The notes below the pieces were generated by a model. The model was not told the DNA's origin. It ran no database searches and worked only from the letters and a program-made list of their open reading frames with translations. This document shows positions 1 through 4,916 of a DNA stretch of 20,955 nt, piece after piece. Origin of the DNA: a virus; the IMG/VR virus record IMGVR_UViG_3300020020_000174, positions 1 to 20,955 of that record; one strand, written 5' to 3'. Position 1 is the first letter of the stretch, and each line of letters begins with the position of its first letter. Both the position numbers and the translations under genes were made by a program.

Positions 1-456
1 CGCGAGTGTCTGGAGGATGTGATCGAGAGCGCCACCGGGCCGACCCTGCTGGTGTATGATTTCAACGAGGATCTGGCGCTGCTGCGCGACGCGCTCGGGG
101 AAGATCTGCCTTACCTCGGCGCCGGGGTCAGCGACCGTCAGGCGGCCGACAATATCGCGCGCTGGAACGCCGGCGAGCTGCCGTTCATGGCGCTGCACCC
201 GGCCTCCGGCGGCCACGGCCTCAACCTGCAGCACGGCGGCGCCGACATGGCGTGGCTGGCGCCGACGTGGTCGCCGGAGTATTGGGAGCAGACGATCGCG
301 AGGCTCAACAGGTCAGGACAGCAACGCCAAGTCATCGTGCGGGTCTGCGTCGCCAACAATACGGTCGACGACCTGAAGCTGGACCGGGTACACCACAAAA
401 TGTCGGCGCAGGAAGCCTTTGAGGCTTACCTGCGCCGGTGGCAGACGCAAAACTAG
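1..456 (+). CDS. SNF2/DEAD-type helicase, C-terminal fragment (5' end outside window)
   Basis: The reading frame is open from base 1 and ends at TAG 454-456, so this is the C-terminal ~151 residues of a longer protein. The visible GTG at 19 need not be its start. The block GGHGLNLQHGGADMAWLAP, followed by YWEQTIARLNRSGQ, matches helicase motifs V and VI of superfamily 2 SNF2-like enzymes, including the arginine finger region. Small phage SNF2-like helicases with this ending are usually found in replication modules, where they act as ATP-driven DNA translocases. Motifs I to IV lie off the left edge and cannot be checked. The stop overlaps the stop of the convergent gcrA-like gene through a shared CTAG. 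The family call is confident; the exact role in replication or recombination is inferred. Confidence 0.88.
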   Translation, partial: RECLEDVIESATGPTLLVYDFNEDLALLRDALGEDLPYLGAGVSDRQAADNIARWNAGELPFMALHPASGGHGLNLQHGGADMAWLAPTWSPEYWEQTIARLNRSGQQRQVIVRVCVANNTVDDLKLDRVHHKMSAQEAFEAYLRRWQTQN

Positions 457-920
457 ACTGCAACTTGGAACGGCCGCGGCGTGGTGTAGGCGGCCTTGTG
501 GTGCTTGGCGCAGTAGGGCGCCTCGATCGGGGCGTGCCCGCCGCAGTAGCGGTACGGCGGCCGGTCGGTCACCTCGCCGAGCGGCCAGCGGCAGACGCCG
601 CTGCCGAGCTGGTGGATGTCGACGCCGGGCGCCGGCGGCGCCACCGGCTCCGGCGGCGGCAGGATCGGGGCATCTATCCGCACCGGCGCCTTCACCATCT
701 TGGGCCGCGGCGTGACCGCGACCCGCGCCGGCTTGCCGGGGTCGCGCACCGGCAGCCCGAGACGGCGGGCTTTGCCGATGCAGGCGTTTTTCGTGATCGG
801 CATGGCAAACATCTCCGACATCATCCGGGAGATCTCGGCGAAGGAATGGCCGACGCCGTCGCGGTGCAGCCTGACGAAGGTGTCGACCATGTCACGGGTC
901 CATGCGTGCTTCTCGATCAT
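453..920 (-). CDS. gcrA: GcrA-family cell cycle regulator homologue (155 aa)
   Basis: This is a phage-encoded homologue of GcrA, the alphaproteobacterial factor that binds sigma70 RNA polymerase and activates promoters with methylated GANTC sites. The N-terminal DNA-binding part is recognisable as HAWTRDMVDTF (residues 5-15) and NACIGKARRLGL (45-56), matching the family's WT...NAVIGKxHRLGL pattern. After a Pro-rich linker (~60-105), the C-terminal part shows CRWPLGEV (110-117) and YRYCGGHAPIEAPYCAKH (123-140), the conserved cysteine/histidine pattern of the sigma-interacting region. I chose ATG 920 because GGGGATGGTGA precedes it and because it overlaps the upstream gene's stop as ATGA. An in-frame ATG at 986 would run deep into that gene. 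It is the last gene of the leftward operon. It probably redirects host transcription, which is inferred. Confidence 0.92.
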   Translation of the reverse strand: MIEKHAWTRDMVDTFVRLHRDGVGHSFAEISRMMSEMFAMPITKNACIGKARRLGLPVRDPGKPARVAVTPRPKMVKAPVRIDAPILPPPEPVAPPAPGVDIHQLGSGVCRWPLGEVTDRPPYRYCGGHAPIEAPYCAKHHKAAYTTPRPFQVAV

Positions 921-1120
921 TTCACCATCCCCATAAACAAGATCTCGTGAGGGCCAAAGACCTGCTTCTCGCCGCAGGCCTCGCACTTGTAGCGCCGGGC
1001 GTCCGGCTCGCAGCCGCCCTGCTCAAAGCCGCAGGCGAGGCAGAAGCCGTTCATCTCGTCGTTGGCGCGCTGGACGTCCTCCAGCGTGAACACGCGCTTA
1101 GTCGATGACGGGCTGGTCAT
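917..1120 (-). CDS. small zinc-ribbon-like protein (67 aa)
   Basis: The protein carries two Cys pairs, C27-x2-C30 and C46-x2-C49, plus C37 in the stretch GGCEPDARRYKCEACG, so a small structural zinc ribbon is likely. The pattern FCxxCG...CEPDAxxYxCexCG...VFG resembles short hypothetical proteins of alphaproteobacterial phages that I recognise only as a conserved family of unknown function. The start is well supported: AAGGAGG lies 6 bases before ATG 1120. The gene overlaps the end of the coiled-coil gene by 23 bases, and its own stop overlaps the gcrA-like start as ATGA. It may be a nucleic-acid or protein adaptor; nothing visible shows catalysis. Confidence 0.85.
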   Translation of the reverse strand: MTSPSSTKRVFTLEDVQRANDEMNGFCLACGFEQGGCEPDARRYKCEACGEKQVFGPHEILFMGMVK

Positions 1121-1442
1121 TGATCGCCTCCTTGCCGTCGGCCTCGGTCAGCTCGCGCACCGACATCACGATGTTCTGGGCGCGAACGGTCAGCAGCGAG
1201 ATGTTGGAAATGTCAGTCGCCAGTTCCACGCATTTGTCGCGGAACAGGTGCATCTCGCGGCGCGTCTTTTCGCTGTGTTCCATCAAGAAGCGAATGCGAT
1301 AATCCTTCTGGGCGTTGTCGGCCTTGAGCTGGCCGATCATGTCGAGGGCGCGGCGCAGGTCGTCGTGCATCTGCTGCACGTCCGCCAGCGCCGAGGCGCG
1401 ACGGTCGAGTTCGGTGGTCGGGATGGTCAGGTTGGTAGTCAT
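1098..1442 (-). CDS. conserved phage protein with predicted coiled coil (114 aa)
   Basis: The translation from ATG 1442 is mostly helical and charged. Its central part (roughly residues 20-75) has heptad-like spacing of Leu, Met and Ile, which suggests a coiled coil and oligomerisation. I see no enzyme motif. The frame stays open upstream to an ATG at 1730, but that extension would run through the HTH gene. ATG 1442 has GGAG upstream and overlaps the stop of the HTH gene as ATGA, so it is preferred. The gene sits second in the leftward regulatory operon. Function unknown. Confidence 0.8.
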   Translation of the reverse strand: MTTNLTIPTTELDRRASALADVQQMHDDLRRALDMIGQLKADNAQKDYRIRFLMEHSEKTRREMHLFRDKCVELATDISNISLLTVRAQNIVMSVRELTEADGKEAINDQPVID

Positions 1443-1672
1443 GGATGGCTCCGGTGATGGGTCGGGGTTGTCGCCTTGGTGCGTCGGGTCATGTAGCGGT
1501 AGACGCGGTCGATGGTGGTAAAGCGCGGCATCCGGCCGGCCTCCAGTCGGCGGATGAAGTAGCCGTCGCCGGCGGCCTTGAGGCCGAAGGCGGTGCGGGT
1601 GATGCCGGATCTGGCGCGATACGCCTCGACGTCGGCCAGCAGCTGGGCTGCGATCGGGTGTAGCTTTGGCAT
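1439..1672 (-). CDS. small HTH-type DNA-binding protein (77 aa)
   Basis: Residues ~10-61 contain ADVEAYRARSGITRTAFGLK, then GDGYFIRRLEAGRMPRFTTI and DRVYRYM. This fits a compact helix-turn-helix family seen in Rhizobiales genomes and phages, with the pattern TAFGxxAxGDxxFVxxLxxGRxPRxxTxxRV. It is expected to bind DNA as a repressor or regulator. It is the first gene of the leftward operon and faces an AT-rich divergent region with dyads at 1680-1699 and 1715-1732, which are obvious candidate operators (inferred). AGGGTG lies upstream of ATG 1672. The C-terminal tail (~62-77) is basic, His/Thr-rich and probably disordered. Whether it controls lysogeny or only early transcription cannot be told. 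Confidence 0.82.
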   Translation of the reverse strand: MPKLHPIAAQLLADVEAYRARSGITRTAFGLKAAGDGYFIRRLEAGRMPRFTTIDRVYRYMTRRTKATTPTHHRSHP

Positions 1673-1679
1673 GGCTGCA

Positions 1680-1699
1680 CCCTAAACAAATTGTTAGGG
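1680..1699. promoter_or_regulatory. inverted repeat CCCTAA-N8-TTAGGG before the HTH gene
   Basis: Perfect 6-bp arms at 1680-1685 and 1694-1699 flank an 8-base centre. The dyad ends 7 bases from the ATG of the leftward HTH gene and overlaps its AGGG ribosome binding site. It could be an operator for autorepression or an mRNA hairpin that masks the ribosome binding site. The sequence is certain; the function is inferred. Confidence 0.4.
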
Positions 1700-1714
1700 A
1701 TGCCGCAACAACTA

Positions 1715-1732
1715 AATTGACAATTATCAATT
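1715..1732. promoter_or_regulatory. 18-bp near-perfect palindrome, candidate operator
   Basis: AATTGACAATTATCAATT is palindromic except for one mismatched pair. It contains the TTGACA of the rightward promoter candidate, so a protein bound here would block that promoter. The small HTH protein encoded next door is the natural candidate ligand. The stretch is much more AT-rich than its surroundings. Confidence 0.45.
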
Positions 1733-1744
1733 CAGGCGGATAGT
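1717..1744 (+). promoter_or_regulatory. candidate sigma70 promoter for the rightward gene run
   Basis: A consensus -35 TTGACA (1717-1722) is followed after 16 bases by GATAGT (1739-1744), a 4/6 match to the -10 box. It points toward the small genes that begin at 1781. The -35 lies inside an 18-bp palindrome. No equally good leftward promoter was seen in 1673-1780. Confidence 0.45.
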
Positions 1745-1780
1745 GGCGTCACGTTCAATCACCAACCGGGGAACCATCAC

Positions 1781-1879
1781 ATGAATATCGACGTCACTGC
1801 CGTCCTCGCCGCCACCATTACGGTGGCCGCGGTGGTCATGATCTACGCGCTGCTGATCTCGGAGAGGGGCGCGCAATGA
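1781..1879 (+). CDS. 32-residue single-span membrane peptide
   Basis: This short ORF encodes MNIDVTAVLAATITVAAVVM followed by IYALLISERGAQ. Residues ~7-26 form one hydrophobic span, with a short charged C-terminal tail. It is supported by a GGGGA element upstream and by an exact ATGA overlap (1876-1879) with the next gene, the arrangement seen in other genes here. It would sit in the inner membrane. No family is recognised. It is the first gene after the promoter candidate. Confidence 0.6.
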   Translation: MNIDVTAVLAATITVAAVVMIYALLISERGAQ

Positions 1880-2064
1880 CCCCGCGCACTTACCCGCGCT
1901 ACGCCGTGGTGCGTGACTATCTCAGCGGCAGCTATGAGGTGGCGCGCTTCGACGCGCCCGAGGATTTTACGATCGTGCAGGCCAACATCCGCACGCTCGG
2001 CAAGGCGTGCAAGGCCTGTGAGGAGTGGATCCAGCGCGAGGAGAGCAAGCATGTCGAGGGATAG
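1876..2064 (+). CDS. hypothetical phage protein (62 aa)
   Basis: A small soluble, charged protein with no recognised domain. It includes a short Cys pair in KACKACEEW. GAGAGGGG precedes ATG 1876, which overlaps the stop of the membrane peptide gene as ATGA. The 3' end overlaps the next gene by 14 bases. Codon use fits the window. Function unknown. Confidence 0.75.
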   Translation: MTPRTYPRYAVVRDYLSGSYEVARFDAPEDFTIVQANIRTLGKACKACEEWIQREESKHVEG

Positions 2065-2329
2065 CATAGCGAAAGACCTGAGCCAGCACTTTGCCGACCG
2101 GCTGCGGGATCTGCTGGAGGACACTGCCGACACCATGACCCACGCCGATTTTGAGTACAGGGAGATTGCGGCCATGCTCATTTCCGGTCTGCTGGGCGAG
2201 GCGGCCACGGGCGTGCGCAGCCTCAACGGCGACAAGGCCACGTTCATGGCCGCCTGCAGGCTCGTCTACGACGCGGTCGAAGAAACGAGGCGAAGGACCC
2301 GGAAACGGGCGGCTAAAAAGACTAATTGA
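2051..2329 (+). CDS. hypothetical phage protein (92 aa)
   Basis: The start ATG 2051 has AGGAG 8 bases upstream, inside the end of the previous gene. The frame is open further upstream but has no comparable ribosome binding site. The protein looks helical, with an acidic N-terminal half and a strongly basic C-terminal tail (EETRRRTRKRAAKKTN) that could bind nucleic acid or simply be disordered. No family recognised. Its stop overlaps the TTGACA of the next promoter candidate. Confidence 0.75.
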   Translation: MSRDSIAKDLSQHFADRLRDLLEDTADTMTHADFEYREIAAMLISGLLGEAATGVRSLNGDKATFMAACRLVYDAVEETRRRTRKRAAKKTN

Positions 2330-2351
2330 CAGGGTTGCCATACTGTCATAA
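2326..2351 (+). promoter_or_regulatory. second rightward promoter candidate with embedded dyad
   Basis: TTGACA (2326-2331) is followed at 15 bases by CATAAG, a weak -10 match. Within it, TGACAG (2327-2332) and CTGTCA (2343-2348) form a perfect 6-bp inverted repeat around a 10-base centre. The -35 overlaps the stop codon of the preceding gene. As at 1717, a TTGACA box sits inside a dyad, which suggests a regulated promoter for the gene at 2382. Confidence 0.35.
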
Positions 2352-2381
2352 GTCTGTGCCATCGCAACCGGAGACAAGACA

Positions 2382-2594
2382 ATGCGTGTTCAGATCCCTG
2401 TCTACACCGACCGCTGGATGATGGGCGACCGCTACGGCGTGGTCGTCAAGTCCACCCGCATGCGCCCGGCAAACGCCGTGCGCGCCGCGCTGCTCACCCG
2501 CCACCCGCACGTCGCGCACGAGATCGCCCACGTCAAGCTGGATAAATCCGGCAAGACCGTCCGCGTCATCTTCAGCGACTGCACGGTCGTCTGA
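2382..2594 (+). CDS. hypothetical phage protein (70 aa)
   Basis: A small basic protein with alternating hydrophobic segments (RVQIPVYTDRW, YGVVVKSTRM, VRVIFSDCTVV) that suggest a small beta-containing fold. CCGGAGA lies upstream of ATG 2382. It is preceded by its own promoter-like sequence and followed by a strong GC hairpin at 2603-2634, so it may be a single-gene transcript. No family recognised. Confidence 0.72.
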   Translation: MRVQIPVYTDRWMMGDRYGVVVKSTRMRPANAVRAALLTRHPHVAHEIAHVKLDKSGKTVRVIFSDCTVV

Positions 2595-2602
2595 ACGAGA
2601 AA

Positions 2603-2634
2603 CGCCCGGCGGTGGGGGTATAAACCGCCGGGCG
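2603..2634 (+). terminator. strong GC hairpin, possible terminator or attenuator
   Basis: CGCCCGGCGGT (2603-2613) and ACCGCCGGGCG (2624-2634) form a perfect 11-bp stem with a 10-base loop, 8 bases after the stop of the gene ending at 2594. No T-run follows, so intrinsic termination is uncertain. A second, weaker GC-rich repeat lies just downstream at about 2642-2668. The rest of 2595-2721 shows nothing else apart from the ribosome binding site for the next gene. Confidence 0.5.
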
Positions 2635-2721
2635 CCTTACCACCGCCGGGGGGACACGCCGGCGGGCGCTCTGATCCATCACAAACCGAAGCAGGGGCAT
2701 GATAGCCCCGGAAAGGCGAAA

Positions 2722-3039
2722 ATGAAAACCGTTAAAATGTTGTTGCTGCAGCCGGAGGTCACCCCCGGCGTGTTCGGGCCGATCCCGATGTGGCTCGACC
2801 CGGAGGATCCGCGTCGCGCCGCCGAGCAGCTCAACGAGCACTACGCCCACGGCGGCGGCTGGCAGCCTTTCGAGGGCTTCAAGGAGCTGCCCGACGGCTC
2901 GATCGTCTACCCCGACGCCGAACCGCTGCGGCCGCTGGCGGCGATCAGCATGCGCGACGAGATCGTCGTCATGTACCCCTACAGCTGGGTCATGATCAGA
3001 CAAAAAGACGGCACCTTCGAAATCTGCAGGATGGATTGA
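2722..3039 (+). CDS. hypothetical phage protein (105 aa)
   Basis: The ORF begins at ATG 2722 after GGAAAGG. The protein has a mixed composition with a Gly/His-rich segment (HYAHGGGWQPFEGFKELPDG) and a C-terminal half with beta-strand-like stretches ending in ICRMD. Its wording resembles the small proteins of rhizobial phages that adapt to metadata-poor families, but no named family is recognised. The stop overlaps the next start by one base (TGATG), so the two are probably translationally coupled. Confidence 0.75.
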   Translation: MKTVKMLLLQPEVTPGVFGPIPMWLDPEDPRRAAEQLNEHYAHGGGWQPFEGFKELPDGSIVYPDAEPLRPLAAISMRDEIVVMYPYSWVMIRQKDGTFEICRMD

Positions 3040-3209
3040 TGGGCATCCGGCGCATGATCCCGATGGGCACCACGCAGCGGCGCTGCGTGGTGTGCGGCTG
3101 CCCGATCAATGCCACCGGGCCGGACCTGACGGCCCACGAACAGCTATGTATTGAAAAACTGATAACCCAACGCGCCGGCCTGACGCCGGCCCCTGACAAC
3201 AAGGACTGA
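3039..3209 (+). CDS. small zinc-finger-like protein (56 aa)
   Basis: C16, C19, C21, H33 and C37 in RRCVVCGCPINATGPDLTAH and EQLC suggest a single zinc-binding finger of CxxC...HxxxC type. ATG 3039 overlaps the preceding stop as TGATG. It is below typical gene-caller comfort length, but position and coupling support it. A DNA- or protein-binding role is possible but not shown. Confidence 0.68.
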   Translation: MGIRRMIPMGTTQRRCVVCGCPINATGPDLTAHEQLCIEKLITQRAGLTPAPDNKD

Positions 3210-3211
3210 AC

Positions 3212-3604
3212 ATGAAGAAGCTACTGACGACGATCGCAATCGTGGCGGGGCTGCTCGGCGTCGCTGTGGCGCAGGAAAGCACCCTCGAGCGCGAGCTGAC
3301 CCGCGAGGAGAAGAACGACGCCCTGCGGATGGCCTACCGGCTCAATGGGGGGCGCATGAACGGCCCGATGGTCGACCTCACCGACCCCCGCGTGCTGGAT
3401 AACTACGCCAGACTGGTGGCCGCGGACGGCGCGCCGCCGGCACCGCTGGTGCTGGAGCCACCGAAGAGGATCAAGACGGTGGTGGTGCCGGTGGACCCGG
3501 CGACGTCGGAGCCGCCGGTCAGGACGGCCGATCGCGCCGACATCTGCCGCCGCCACGGCATGCGCAAGGTGGCGTCGGGCAAATCATGGCGATGCAGGAG
3601 ATAA
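3212..3604 (+). CDS. secreted/periplasmic phage protein with signal peptide (130 aa)
   Basis: The N-terminus MKKLLTTIAIVAGLLGVAVA is a clear Sec signal peptide with cleavage expected after AVA (residue ~20), so the mature protein should be periplasmic. The rest is charged, then Pro-rich (~70-105). It ends in a basic segment DICRRHGMRKVASGKSWRCR with two cysteines that could form a disulphide. Similar Cys-flanked C-termini occur in small secreted proteins of rhizobial phages and prophages, function unknown. It starts 2 bases after the previous stop. Confidence 0.75.
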   Translation: MKKLLTTIAIVAGLLGVAVAQESTLERELTREEKNDALRMAYRLNGGRMNGPMVDLTDPRVLDNYARLVAADGAPPAPLVLEPPKRIKTVVVPVDPATSEPPVRTADRADICRRHGMRKVASGKSWRCRR

Positions 3605-3613
3605 CCATGACCA
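3596..3613 (+). repeat. duplicated translation-start cassette, copy 1
   Basis: AGGAGATAACCATGACCA includes the Shine-Dalgarno, spacer and start of the 62-residue gene. The same 18 bases occur at 3942-3959, again at a gene start. This suggests duplication of a gene front, or recombination between cassettes. Confidence 0.7.
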
Positions 3614-3795
3614 TTCCTACTACACGCATCAAGAGCCTGATCCACAACGGACGCCATTGGGATATTGTCCGCATCAACGATAGTTATTTCGCGCGTGCTT
3701 ACGGACAAGGCGACTACGCGGGTCGCCCCAGCGACACCGGTCCTTACAGCACCGCGCTTCAGGCCGAGGAATTTATCAAGGCGATCCGCCCATGA
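3607..3795 (+). CDS. hypothetical phage protein (62 aa)
   Basis: Start ATG 3607 is chosen over the in-frame ATG 3586 because AGGAG lies 6 bases upstream of 3607, while 3586 is inside the previous gene with no such site. The protein has beta-like segments (HWDIVRINDSYFARAYGQ) and ends AEEFIKAIRP. No family recognised. GC is lower than in the late genes. The 18 bases around its start (3596-3613) are repeated exactly at 3942-3959. Confidence 0.68.
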   Translation: MTIPTTRIKSLIHNGRHWDIVRINDSYFARAYGQGDYAGRPSDTGPYSTALQAEEFIKAIRP

Positions 3796-3952
3796 CACCG
3801 ATTTCCGAGTAGAACACTCGCTCCGCGTGGCGACGATATACCCATGCCGGTTAAAGAGTTCAGGCGGCAACGGCACGCCGGTCAGCCGTGGATTGACGTT
3901 GCCTGCGCACAGGTGCGGGCGCTGAAAGATCACCTCAAAGTAGGAGATAACC
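3796..3952. other. 157-bp gap with gene-remnant character
   Basis: No convincing gene is seen. A 6-codon ORF (3792-3812) starts as ATGA on the preceding stop, exactly as a coupled gene would, but ends at once. A second ORF (ATG 3844 to TGA 4020, 58 codons) has no ribosome binding site and runs into the next gene in another frame. The stretch holds copy 1 of the 26-bp repeat (3825-3850) and ends with a duplicated start cassette. A deleted or decayed gene is the simplest reading. Confidence 0.4.
3825..3850. repeat. 26-bp perfect direct repeat, copy 1
   Basis: The 26 bases from GCGTGGCGACG to CCATGCCGG recur without mismatch at 4926-4951, in the same orientation. Flanking bases differ at once on both sides. 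Here the repeat is in a non-coding gap. The other copy codes for the C-terminus of a membrane protein on the opposite strand. Confidence 0.85.
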
Positions 3953-3959
3953 ATGACCA
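3942..3959 (+). repeat. duplicated translation-start cassette, copy 2
   Basis: Identical to 3596-3613. Here it supplies the ribosome binding site and start of the Lar/DUF551-like gene. Confidence 0.7.
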
Positions 3960-4738
3960 CTCAGTGCGACGTGCAGACCGTGGAGGTAGCGGCGACCCCG
4001 CTCGGGCCGTGGCGCATTGAAGTGGGTTGCAAAGGCTCAGGCCCTTGGGACCGCACTACGATTGAGGCCGGAGACATTGTGGTTGCAACGGTCAACACCA
4101 TGATGAGGGGTGAAGAAGCCGTAGCAAGCGCGCGACAACTCGTTGAAAGAGCAAACGCCACCTTTGCTGCGTCCCCGGTGCCATCGGCTCAATGCGTCTG
4201 TCAAGACCAGCACCGCCGAGGGCGTTGCACCGAGCCGGGGTGCCCGTACTCGATCACCTCCACCGACCCCAAGACAGCAACGCTGTTGCCGTGTCCGTTC
4301 TGCGGCAGCGAGGCCGATCATGCGGCACTAGACAAAGGACCGTACAAATACGTCGTTCGCTGCCTCGACTGCGCTGCGCGGGTTCAAACCGTTGGCGACA
4401 AGGATGACGCCTTCCGATATTGGAACACCCGCACCCCTCAGTGCGACGTGCGCACTGCAACTGACTGGAAGCCGATCGAGACGGCGCCGCTGGATGGATC
4501 TGAGATATTGATCCTTACCGCAATTGGTGCGACCCAAGCTCGATTTGCCCCCGGCGGGTGGAGCGACCACCACGAGGGCCGAGAATATTACGGTCCTGTT
4601 TGGGTGTGCTGCGACGATAAGTGGCAGATAGAAATCGAAGATTGCGGCAAGGATGGGATGCATCACGGGATGGCGACGCATTGGATGCCGTTGCCCGCCG
4701 CGCCTCCCCAAACTGGTGGCGCCGGGCTGGGTACCTAG
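3953..4738 (+). CDS. multi-domain protein: Lar-like zinc domain fused to DUF551-like domain (261 aa)
   Basis: Four parts can be seen. Residues ~1-75 include VATVNTMMRGEEAVASARQL, a pattern like phage proteins ending in an ARLIAAAP-type helix. Residues 81-97 hold C81, C83, C92 and C97, a small zinc-finger-like cluster. Residues ~111-160 (LLPCPFCGSE, C137-x2-C140, YWNTR) match the Lar restriction-alleviation family. Residues ~171-250 (DWKPIETAPLDGSEILIL ... THWMPLPAAPP) match DUF551. In lambdoid phages Lar modulates host type I restriction; that role here is inferred from a short domain only. ATG 3953 has AGGAG upstream. A 15-base direct repeat (3960-3974 and 4437-4451) encodes QCDV at both the N-terminus and the Lar/DUF551 junction, consistent with assembly by duplication. 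It is the last + strand gene; its stop shares CTAG with the convergent gene. Confidence 0.8.
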   Translation: MTTQCDVQTVEVAATPLGPWRIEVGCKGSGPWDRTTIEAGDIVVATVNTMMRGEEAVASARQLVERANATFAASPVPSAQCVCQDQHRRGRCTEPGCPYSITSTDPKTATLLPCPFCGSEADHAALDKGPYKYVVRCLDCAARVQTVGDKDDAFRYWNTRTPQCDVRTATDWKPIETAPLDGSEILILTAIGATQARFAPGGWSDHHEGREYYGPVWVCCDDKWQIEIEDCGKDGMHHGMATHWMPLPAAPPQTGGAGLGT

Positions 4739-4911
4739 CGGCTGCAGCGCGCCATCTGCAGCATATTGCGGGCCTGTTCCTTGCAGGCCCGCTCTGCGTT
4801 GATGGCGTCGATCTCGGCGCGGGTGTAGACCTCGACCGTCGGCACCACCGGCGGCCGGTCGGAGATGTAGCAGCCGCCCAGCGGCAGCGCGATCAGCAGA
4901 GCCTTCCACAT
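4735..4911 (-). CDS. small lipoprotein, candidate outer-membrane spanin (58 aa)
   Basis: The N-terminus MWKALLIALPLGGC is a short signal sequence with a lipobox (LGGC), so C14 should be lipidated. The mature part begins with a Pro-rich stretch (DRPPVVPTVEVYTRAEI) and then a helical charged region. Small Pro-rich lipoproteins next to holin-like genes are typical of Rz1-type outer-membrane spanins, so this role is likely but not shown. No partner Rz with the usual N-terminal span and coiled coil is obvious unless it is one of the two neighbouring membrane proteins. GAGGTGAAGG precedes ATG 4911, which lies 5 bases after the preceding gene. The stop shares CTAG with the convergent + strand gene. 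Confidence 0.7.
   Translation of the reverse strand: MWKALLIALPLGGCYISDRPPVVPTVEVYTRAEIDAINAERACKEQARNMLQMARCSR
4741..4792. terminator. paired GC hairpins at the convergent junction
   Basis: Two perfect inverted repeats follow the + strand stop: GCTGCAG/CTGCAGC (4741-4747, 4756-4762) and GCGGGCCTG/CAGGCCCGC (4768-4776, 4784-4792). They lie inside the end of the opposing lipoprotein gene. They could end rightward transcription, but there is no T-run. Function inferred. Confidence 0.35.
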
Positions 4912-4916
4912 GGCCT

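Noticed and set aside
3844-4020. 58-codon ORF in the gap before the Lar/DUF551 gene
   Set aside because: No ribosome binding site, its start lies in the 26-bp repeat, and about half of it overlaps the next gene in another frame. Treated as chance or a remnant.
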